Positions 39,724 through 45,619 of a stretch of DNA of 45,619 nt are shown piece after piece. The stretch covers positions 1 through 45,619 of the forward strand of contig NZ_DATIND010000099.1 in NCBI RefSeq assembly GCF_035474595.1, given 5' to 3'. How positions within the stretch are numbered: the stretch's first letter is position 1; each line of letters opens with the position of its first letter. Made by a program: the position numbers and the translations under genes. The notes below the pieces were generated by a model. That model was given only the letters and a program-made list of their open reading frames with translations, ran no database searches and had not been told where the DNA came from. The stretch comes from Longimicrobium sp. (lineage in GTDB: Bacteria > Gemmatimonadota > Gemmatimonadetes > Longimicrobiales > Longimicrobiaceae).

Positions 39724-40674
39724 TCAGGGAACGATGACGTCCACCTGCCGGCCCGTCTGCGCGCCGTCCTTGTCCGTGACGCTGATATTCACGTGGTAGG
39801 TGCCGGCAGCGGCGTAGGTGTGTTGTAGCAGGTAGGATGTGTTCGCCCATGCGGCGCCTTTCAGGGCCGGAGAACTGTCGCCCCAGTTGACTTCTAGGTG
39901 GTTTCCCGCGACGTCACCAGCAGCATCGGCGAACTGGTAAAGCAAGCGCACGGCTCGGCCGGGTACGGCCGGATCGGCGAAGCTCCATCCGACTAGCGAG
40001 GTCCGTGGCGGCAGGTTCGCCACCTGTATGCTCTTCGACGGGGCCTGCCTCATCGCGCCATTCTTGTCGCGGACCATGACGCCTACTGCGATCTGTCCAT
40101 TGTCCGGCCGCGCGGGGCAGGTATGTGTCAATTCGCGCGCCCATCCGCTCCAGGATGGCCCACCGCAGTAGTAAGAGTACTCCAGTCCCGCCGCCATATC
40201 CGTTGGAGCATCGGTTCCCGGGGTGGTCGAGACGTTGAATGCCTGCCCTTCTACAAGGTTGGCATCGACGCTCAGCACGCCAGGCTTGGGCTCGGCATTG
40301 GCGATATCAACGGTGAAGTCCGCGAACGCCGTCCCACCATGTCCGTCTGAGACGTTAAGCCTCGCGACATACAAACCATTGTCACTATAGGTGTGATATG
40401 TCTCATAGCCGCTTCCTGTAGTGCCATCGCCGAAGGACCATGAATACGAGAGTTTGTCGTTGTCCGGGTCGGTTGTACCGTGCGCGTAGAAGAAAACCGG
40501 ACGCCCTTCGATACGCCCATACTGCCCCACGTTCCAGACAGGAAACGGCCCCTGGTTAAGACGAAATCGGGGTGGCTGTGGCGCGACCAGAGCGGATTGG
40601 GTGTCGCCGCACCCGGCCAGCGCCGTGAGCCCGAGCACGGCGACAGCCGCTGACAGATAACGAGGCCGAGTCAT
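39724..40674 (-). CDS. PKD-domain lipoprotein (paralog 2)
   Basis: 316 aa, with lipobox (LAGC) after MTRPRYLSAAVAVLGLTA. A PKD domain with DNDKLSYSWSFGDGTTGSG and HTYSDNGLYVARLNVSDGHG, plus a degenerate second domain, LEVNWGDSSPALKG. It is a tandem paralog of the neighbour. The spacing of 145 bp and a separate SD (GGAGTG) suggest both are transcribed together or from separate promoters. Confidence 0.88.
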   Translation of the reverse strand: MTRPRYLSAAVAVLGLTALAGCGDTQSALVAPQPPRFRLNQGPFPVWNVGQYGRIEGRPVFFYAHGTTDPDNDKLSYSWSFGDGTTGSGYETYHTYSDNGLYVARLNVSDGHGGTAFADFTVDIANAEPKPGVLSVDANLVEGQAFNVSTTPGTDAPTDMAAGLEYSYYCGGPSWSGWARELTHTCPARPDNGQIAVGVMVRDKNGAMRQAPSKSIQVANLPPRTSLVGWSFADPAVPGRAVRLLYQFADAAGDVAGNHLEVNWGDSSPALKGAAWANTSYLLQHTYAAAGTYHVNISVTDKDGAQTGRQVDVIVP

Positions 40675-40943
40675 CGTTGTCACTCCAAGTGAGGGTTTAC
40701 GACACGACATCGGCAGTAAATAGAAAGATTCGCTTGGTTATCGTTCTTTTGGTGCCGATGCTCACTGGGTTAGCACGATAAGAGACATTTCCCGAGAGGG
40801 CAAGCTTCTCGTGGGAGATTGGATCGTGGAGTGAGTAAGTGAGGTGGTACCGGGTGACGCCGGAGACTTGCGCGCCACCCCCTTGACTCACCCGCTAGAG
40901 TGGCTCACGCTCATACTCCCAATCCCGGTTTATCCCCGCGCAC
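40675..40943. other. Divergent spacer, nothing recognised
   Basis: AT-richer than average and likely to hold a promoter for the minus-strand PKD genes, but I could not assign one. No repeat or hairpin stood out. Confidence 0.4.
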
Positions 40944-40972
40944 TTGGCGGGGCGCGCCGGTGGCGCTAATCT
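40944..40972 (+). promoter_or_regulatory. Putative promoter of the large lipoprotein gene
   Basis: TTGGCG (40944-40949), a 17-bp spacer and TAATCT (40967-40972), about 50 bp upstream of the lipoprotein ATG. The match is good and the direction is right. Confidence 0.5.
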
Positions 40973-41021
40973 ACAGATGTTTATCCCACCATCTCCCACC
41001 GCCGTGCGTACGCTCTTTCCG

Positions 41022-43031
41022 ATGAAATTCCCGCTTCGCGCCGCCGCCGCCACCCTGCTGGCGGGGATGCTGGCCGCGTGCTCCGATTCGCCCACCGGGT
41101 CGAACGGCTCGGTTTCCCTCCAGCTCACCGGGACCACCTCCCCGCCGGAGCACGTCCTGAGCAACGATGGCAGGCCGGTGCTGCAGTGCACCGTGGACCT
41201 CACCGCCACCGCCACCGGCAAGGCGAACGCGACGGCGCTGTGGGCGGGGAGCAAGGTGCGGTTCTACATCGGCCCGGACCGCTCCGCCGTGGCGGACTCG
41301 GCCTCGCTCACCGGCGGGGAGATGCAGCAGGCCTGGGGCGCGTCGGCGATCACGGTGGGGCAGACGCTGATGTCGCAGCTGGTGCTGCAGGCGGGCGTTC
41401 CCTTCGCCTTCCAGCTCGAGGTCGCCTACGCGCCGTCGGGCGGCTCGTCGCAGCGCACGGCCAAGTACGAGGGCAGCTGCGGCGCCGGGGCCGCGAATTC
41501 CGCCGCGCCCACCGTCACCAACCTCACCGTGACGCCCGCGGACGGCGAGATCGAGCCGGGCGACCTGCTGACGGTGCAGTACTCGTTCACCGCGCCCGCG
41601 GGGCTGTGGGACACCTCGATCATCCTGGCCGGCGGCGCGAGCGCGGCCGTGGCCGAGCAGGGACAGTTCGAGACCTCCGGGACGCGCACGGTGACGGTGC
41701 GCGTCCCCGGCGGCATCATCGCGGGCTCGCGCGCCGTGGTCTCGGTGCGGGTGACCGACGCGCTGCTGCGCCAGGCGCAGGCGGGCCCGGTGAACGGGCC
41801 GGTGCTGGCGGACCATCACCCGCCCGAGCTCCTCCAGGTCACCACCCGCACCACCTTCGGCAACGGCCCGGTGAACCTGGCCGGCGCCTGGGCACCGGGC
41901 GACACCATCCACCTCCACGCCCTCGCCACGGACAACAACCGGGTCGCCTGGATGGTGTGGGAGCTGGGCGCCCCGGCCGGCACGCGCGACTCGGTGCCCG
42001 CCGAGCCCGGGCCCGTGGCGGGCGCGGCGGACATCGTGGTGCTTCCCGGGTGGGCGGGCACGCCGCAGCTGAGCGTGTGGGTGGTGGACGCGGCGGGGAA
42101 CCGCAGCGCGGTGCTGCGCTCGCTCCCCGACAGCATCCGCATCATGGGCACGGCCACGCGCGCCGTGCACAGCGCCGTGCTTCCGCGCGGGTCGGCGCTG
42201 GACGCGGTGGTCGACCCCGTGGGGCGGCGCCTCTTCGTGGCCAGCGACTTCGGCAGCCACGTCGCGGTGCTCCCGCTGGCGTCGCTGATCCCGGGAACGC
42301 CGATCGGCTTCCCCTCGCCGCCGATGTCGATCGACCTCACGCCGGGCAACGACTCGCTGGTGGCCGCGCTCCAGCTCGTCCGCTCCATCGCCTGGGTGAA
42401 CCTGGCGTCGGGAAGCCTGAGCGTGGTGCCCGTGACCACCGGCGACTCGCTGGCCGGCCCCTACCGGGTGCGCGTGGGCGCCGACGGCTCGCTGGTGGCC
42501 ACCTTCACGCGCGCCGACGGAGCGCTGGTGCTGGCGCGGGTGAACCGCGCCACGGGCGCGCTCGCGCGGCTGGCGGCGGTGCCGGGGGGCGGCGCCGGGA
42601 GGCTGACGCGGACGCCCGACCGCTCGCGCATGTACCTGGAGCAGTCGCTCTGCGTGCGCGAGCTGGTGGTGGCGACCGGCCATCTGGGCGACTGCCTGCC
42701 GCTGCAGGGGACGCGGCTGGTGGCCACGGACCGCACCGGGAGCGTCGTCAGCAACGGCGAGTCGGTGTTCTCCGCGGCCAGCGGGCAGCTGCGGACCTTC
42801 CCGTACGAGATGGCCATCACCGGCGCCACGCCCTCGCTGGACGGCGCGGAGCTCTGGATCAGCACCGTGCGCGGTCTGGTGCACGCGCGCCCCGACGGCA
42901 CGCTGCTGGACCGCGCCGCGGGGATCGGGCCGATGTACAACGGGATGTTCGTCATCGACGACGGCGCCACGCTGGTGGGGGTGACGGAAGACGGCCTGAC
43001 CGCCACCGTGCACGTGGTCGACCTGCGCTGA
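41022..43031 (+). CDS. Large beta-rich lipoprotein
   Basis: 669 aa with a type II signal peptide (MKFPLRAAAATLLAGMLAAC). The mature protein is beta-rich: several Ig-like strands (TVTNLTVTPADGEIEPGDLLTVQYSF, FGNGPVNLAGAWAPGDT), then a propeller-like C-terminal half (LDAVVDPVGRRLFVASDFGSHVAVLPL, YRVRVGADGSLVATFTRADGALVLARVNRATGALARLAAVP). I cannot name the family; the C-terminal half resembles YncE/SMP-30-type beta-propellers. It precedes an ABC permease by 92 bp on the same strand. Confidence 0.82.
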   Translation: MKFPLRAAAATLLAGMLAACSDSPTGSNGSVSLQLTGTTSPPEHVLSNDGRPVLQCTVDLTATATGKANATALWAGSKVRFYIGPDRSAVADSASLTGGEMQQAWGASAITVGQTLMSQLVLQAGVPFAFQLEVAYAPSGGSSQRTAKYEGSCGAGAANSAAPTVTNLTVTPADGEIEPGDLLTVQYSFTAPAGLWDTSIILAGGASAAVAEQGQFETSGTRTVTVRVPGGIIAGSRAVVSVRVTDALLRQAQAGPVNGPVLADHHPPELLQVTTRTTFGNGPVNLAGAWAPGDTIHLHALATDNNRVAWMVWELGAPAGTRDSVPAEPGPVAGAADIVVLPGWAGTPQLSVWVVDAAGNRSAVLRSLPDSIRIMGTATRAVHSAVLPRGSALDAVVDPVGRRLFVASDFGSHVAVLPLASLIPGTPIGFPSPPMSIDLTPGNDSLVAALQLVRSIAWVNLASGSLSVVPVTTGDSLAGPYRVRVGADGSLVATFTRADGALVLARVNRATGALARLAAVPGGGAGRLTRTPDRSRMYLEQSLCVRELVVATGHLGDCLPLQGTRLVATDRTGSVVSNGESVFSAASGQLRTFPYEMAITGATPSLDGAELWISTVRGLVHARPDGTLLDRAAGIGPMYNGMFVIDDGATLVGVTEDGLTATVHVVDLR

Positions 43032-43123
43032 CCGGCGCCGCGAAACCCGCCGCCGTCCACGGGCGTACTCCGCGCGGGGCCGCACCGGCCCCGGACGTGC
43101 GCCCACCCGGACGGACCACCTCG

Positions 43124-44365
43124 ATGCCCTCCCCCCTCTCCTCCGTGCGTGTCGGCGTGGCCGCGCTGCGCGTGAACCCGCTGCGCACCACGCTCTCCAC
43201 GCTGGGCGTGATCATCGGCGTGGCCTCGATCGTGGCCGTGCTGTCGCTGGGCGACGGGATGGAGGCGTTCGCCCGCAGCCAGATCGCCGGTACCACCGCG
43301 CTGCAGAACGTCTTCATCTCCCCCGCCACGCACGACACGGTGGACGGGATCGCCGTCGCGCGCGAGCGGATCACGCTCTTCACCGCGGGCGACGTGGCGG
43401 ATGCGGCGCGGCGCATCCCCGGGCTCTCGGCCGCGGCGGTGACGGTCAGCGGGACGACGCTGATGGACGATCCGCGCGGAGGCCGCCCGCGCGCCGCCCG
43501 AGTCACCGCGGCCACGCCGGGTGCCGCGGCGCTGTACGGGGTGGAGATGGGGCGCGGGCGCTTCTTCACCGGCGCCGAGGTGGCGCGGGATTCTGCCGTC
43601 GCCGTCGTCTCCGACGCCACCGCGCGCGCCCTCTCGCCGGATGGCGATGCCGCGCGGGCGCTGGGGATGACGGTGCGGCTGCGGGGGACGCCGCTGCGCG
43701 TGGTGGGCGTCGTGGCGCCCGACACGGCGGCACGCGGGCTGGCGGTGTACGTGCCGCTGGGCGCCGGCCCACGCGTGATGAGCGCGGCCGAGGCCGGGCG
43801 CCCGCGCATGCTGGTGCTGAAGGCGGCGCGCGTGGAAGGAGTGGATTCGGTCACGCGCGCGACCGAGGCGTGGCTGCGGCGGCGGTTCGGCGGGGGGACG
43901 AAGGACTTTCAGGTGGGCACCTACCGCGCGCGCGCCGAGCAGGCCAGCCGGGCGTTCCTGCTCTTCAAGGTGTTCATGGGCGCCATCGCGGGGATCTCGC
44001 TGCTGGTGGGCGGGATCGGGATCATGAACGTGCTGCTGGCCTCGGTGACCGAGCGCACGCGCGAGATCGGCATCCGCAAGGCCGTCGGCGCGCGCCGCCG
44101 CGACATCGTGCTGCAGTTCCTCTCCGAGGCCGTGGCCATCACCGGCTCGGGGAGCCTGCTGGGGCTGCTGCTGGGCCTGGCCGCCGCGTTCGGCATCACC
44201 GCCGCGATGCGGGCGTCGCTCGGCGCGCCGGTGCACGCCGGCCTCTCCGTCTCCACCATGCTGGTGGCCGCGCTGTCGGCCATCGTCGTCGGCCTCAGCT
44301 TCGGCACCTGGCCCGCGCTCCGCGCCGCCCGCCTCTCGCCGATCGACGCCATCCGCCACGAGTGA
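43124..44365 (+). CDS. MacB-type (FtsX) ABC transporter permease
   Basis: 413 aa. An N-terminal transmembrane helix (LRTTLSTLGVIIGVASIVAVLSLGDGM) is followed by a large periplasmic domain (about 45-280). Three C-terminal helices form the FtsX core, with LVGGIGIMNVLLASVTERTREIGIRKAVGARRRDIVLQFLSEAVAITGSGSLLG. The family exports lipoproteins, peptides or macrolides together with an ATPase such as LolD or MacB. No ATPase gene is in the window. It directly follows the beta-rich lipoprotein, suggesting that pair is a unit. Confidence 0.88.
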   Translation: MPSPLSSVRVGVAALRVNPLRTTLSTLGVIIGVASIVAVLSLGDGMEAFARSQIAGTTALQNVFISPATHDTVDGIAVARERITLFTAGDVADAARRIPGLSAAAVTVSGTTLMDDPRGGRPRAARVTAATPGAAALYGVEMGRGRFFTGAEVARDSAVAVVSDATARALSPDGDAARALGMTVRLRGTPLRVVGVVAPDTAARGLAVYVPLGAGPRVMSAAEAGRPRMLVLKAARVEGVDSVTRATEAWLRRRFGGGTKDFQVGTYRARAEQASRAFLLFKVFMGAIAGISLLVGGIGIMNVLLASVTERTREIGIRKAVGARRRDIVLQFLSEAVAITGSGSLLGLLLGLAAAFGITAAMRASLGAPVHAGLSVSTMLVAALSAIVVGLSFGTWPALRAARLSPIDAIRHE

Positions 44366-44390
44366 TACGACGGGGTTCGATCGACCGAAA

Positions 44391-44430
44391 AACGAAACGC
44401 CGGACGGCAGAAGCCGCCCGGCGTTTCGTT
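44391..44430 (+). terminator. Strong hairpin terminator after the ABC permease
   Basis: A perfect 13-bp stem, AACGAAACGCCGG/CCGGCGTTTCGTT, with a 14-nt loop, 26 bp past the permease stop. AAAAA precedes it. Confidence 0.8.
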
Positions 44431-44659
44431 ACCCACCCGGTGTCCGCCCGCCCGGCACGGCTGCTTGGAAGTATCCCCGCCCCCGCGCGCACCGTACCGG
44501 ACGAGCGAACGCGTGGACTATGTGGCCACAAGTTGATGAAGTCAACGAAGCGCCAAAACACCGCCATCGTGCGGACATTCGCACCCCATGCAGCCGGATT
44601 TGCCCTCTCGGATGCGGAGGGAAAGGCTCTCGATCGCCACACCCGCGCTGGAAACGGAA
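44431..44659. other. Intergenic, nothing recognised
   Basis: Contains short palindromes (GTGGCCAC; TTGATGAAGTCAA near 44533) but no gene. Confidence 0.35.
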
Positions 44660-44693
44660 GCGCGAACGAACCCACATGGGGATTCGTTCGCGC
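44660..44693 (-). terminator. Hairpin, likely terminator of the small hypothetical gene
   Basis: An 11-bp perfect stem, GCGCGAACGAA/TTCGTTCGCGC, around a 12-nt loop, 30 bp downstream of the minus-strand gene's stop at 44723. Confidence 0.65.
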
Positions 44694-44722
44694 TAATTCG
44701 AGCTCCCGGAAACGGAGCGCGG

Positions 44723-44962
44723 TCAGCCGCTGCGAAGCTTTTCCTCGACCATCGGACGCAGGCGTTCCCAGGCTGCCCTGTCAACCTCATCCGCGAGTGC
44801 CGCGATCTCGTCATCCGTCATGTCGAACTTCCGGCTTCCGACCTCCACGAGGAGATAGTCGAAGAACCGCGAGATCTGTTCGCGTGGAATGGCATCCGTG
44901 CGGACGCGGATCACGTAGTCGCCGCCGCTCTCTTCGAAACGGCAGTCGGGAATCGGCTCCAT
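44723..44962 (-). CDS. Small hypothetical protein
   Basis: 79 aa, acidic and soluble. YVIRVRTDAIPREQISRFFDYLLVEVGSRKFDMTDDEIAALADEVDRAAWERL; the C-terminal half is helical. It resembles small ribbon-helix or antitoxin-like proteins but no family is recognised. The GGGGTG SD supports the ATG; an in-frame ATG at 45004 would lengthen it. It is isolated in a repeat-rich spacer. Confidence 0.6.
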   Translation of the reverse strand: MEPIPDCRFEESGGDYVIRVRTDAIPREQISRFFDYLLVEVGSRKFDMTDDEIAALADEVDRAAWERLRPMVEEKLRSG

Positions 44963-45007
44963 CGCACCCCTTTGTGATCGAACCGGAAGAATGTTGGCGT
45001 ACATCAC

Positions 45008-45060
45008 CGAATCACGTGCTGGACATGCTATGGATCCTTCGGCCTGCAACCATTTGCGTG
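45008..45060 (+). repeat. Repeat shared with 17528-17578 (inverted)
   Basis: AATCACGTGCTGGACATGC and GGATCCTTCGGCCTGCAACC match the rc of 17528-17578 with a few differences. It adjoins the copy of the two-hairpin repeat at 45127. Confidence 0.75.
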
Positions 45061-45126
45061 GACGCGGCGCCAGCCTGGCCGGCCTCAGGATGACGTCTTC
45101 TTCGTGCGTATTACTCCTGCCGTTGA

Positions 45127-45174
45127 AGTCCGCGCAGGCGGACTGCGTGCCTTTGTAGCCGCGACTTCAGTCGC
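45127..45174 (-). repeat. Two-hairpin dispersed repeat, copy 5 (variant)
   Basis: Hairpin A is AGTCCGC-GCAG-GCGGACT (45127-45144); hairpin B is GCGACT-TC-AGTCGC (45161-45174). In B both bases of one pair have changed relative to GCGAAT/ATTCGC, a compensatory pair change. Confidence 0.85.
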
Positions 45175-45201
45175 ATTTTCTGCACGTAGGCCGCGCCCCG
45201 C

Positions 45202-45619
45202 TCACCCGCTCCGCGACACGCCGAGGTCGCGGACGATGCCGTCGGCGATGCCGTAGATCCAGCCGTGCACGGTCAGGTCGTTCCCGCGGTGCCACGCGTC
45301 CTGCACCACCGTGGTCTGGCAGACGTTGTTCACCTGCTCGATCACGTTCAGCTCGCACAGGCGCCGGTGGCGCTCGGCCTCGCCCTTCAGGCGATCCATC
45401 TCGATGCGGTGCTTGAGCTTCACGTCCTGCACGTGGCGCAGCCAGTTGTCGACCAGCCCGACCCTTTCGTCGCGGAGGGCGGCGAGCACGCCACCGCAGC
45501 CGTAGTGGCCGGTGATGAGCACGTGCTCCACCCGCAGCACGTCGACGGCGTACTGGAGCGCCGAGAGGCAGTTCAGATCGGTGTGCACCACGACGTTCGC
45601 GACGTTGCGGTGCACGAAC
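45202..45619 (-). CDS. Beta-carbonic anhydrase (partial, 5' end outside the window)
   Basis: The C-terminal about 139 aa of a beta-class carbonic anhydrase. HYGCGGV holds the His and Cys zinc ligands. HRNVANVV, VLITGHYGCGG and a C-terminal helix (LRHVQDVKLKHRIEMDRLKGEAERHRRLCELNV) are typical. The N-terminal part with the first Cys ligand and the Asp-Arg dyad is missing at the window edge, where the frame continues upstream. It hydrates CO2 to bicarbonate. The stop is near the dispersed repeats at 45127. Confidence 0.92.
   Translation of the reverse strand, partial: FVHRNVANVVVHTDLNCLSALQYAVDVLRVEHVLITGHYGCGGVLAALRDERVGLVDNWLRHVQDVKLKHRIEMDRLKGEAERHRRLCELNVIEQVNNVCQTTVVQDAWHRGNDLTVHGWIYGIADGIVRDLGVSRSG

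Noticed and set aside
41078-44365. 1095-codon frame that fuses the lipoprotein and permease regions
   Set aside because: Only its last 413 codons are the true permease; the upstream portion is an out-of-frame reading of the lipoprotein gene.
44295-44675. Minus-strand open frame after the permease
   Set aside because: It crosses the terminator hairpin, lacks an SD and has no family resemblance.

Overview
This is a GC-rich (roughly 70 %) bacterial chromosome segment. Short genes with frequent 1-8 bp overlaps sit among many secreted proteins and lipoproteins of unknown function, and the spacers hold an unusual amount of dispersed palindromic and short-tandem repeat DNA. PKD lipoproteins, a DUF305/LVIVD pair, a DUF4157 protein, TPR and YciI-like secreted proteins and a bacterial deoxyhypusine-synthase-like enzyme together suggest Gemmatimonadota, perhaps a Longimicrobium relative. 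That assignment is inference: no rRNA or housekeeping marker is present. No prophage, transposase, CRISPR array, tRNA or rRNA was seen.

Layout. 0.1-3.8 kb (+): an SDR oxidoreductase, a class I glutamine-amidotransferase-like hydrolase and an aldehyde dehydrogenase, a set that fits gamma-glutamylated polyamine breakdown. 3.9-10.2 kb (-): an AT-richer orphan membrane protein, four small secreted proteins, a large secreted TPR protein and two paralogous small membrane proteins. 10.6-18.9 kb (-): an alpha/beta hydrolase coupled to a lipoprotein, an AAC(6')-like acetyltransferase, a di-haem cytochrome lipoprotein, an APH(6)-like kinase next to a DinB protein, small proteins, an ankyrin protein and a DUF1330 protein. 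19.1-24 kb: a second DinB protein (+), a DUF4157 protein with two HExxH motifs (-), a GH13 lipoprotein (-) and a lipase (+). 24-26.6 kb (-): a tightly overlapping trio and an ICMT-like methyltransferase. 27-29.6 kb (+): the DUF305/LVIVD pair. 29.7-33.6 kb (-): a pentapeptide protein, a VOC protein, a K+ channel and two coupled unknowns. 33.7-38.6 kb: a LOG protein, a four-helix-bundle gene on the minus strand, a DHS-like enzyme, a small helical protein with a nucleotidyltransferase, and a DUF2461 protein. 38.6-40.7 kb (-): two PKD lipoproteins. 41-44.4 kb (+): a large beta-rich lipoprotein and a MacB-type permease. The window ends in a truncated beta-carbonic anhydrase (-).

The most unusual features are repeats. 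A four-helix-bundle gene (34.6-35.0 kb) lies exactly between two inverted arrays of one 7-bp unit; one array supplies its stop codon and the other sits where the next gene's ribosome binding site should be. Other 7-8 bp arrays lie at 1-125, about 13.0 kb and about 14.85 kb. A separate family of about 48-nt two-hairpin repeats varies in ways that keep its stems paired, and two direct copies provide the start and stop codons of the K+ channel gene. These are the best candidates for undescribed biology here.
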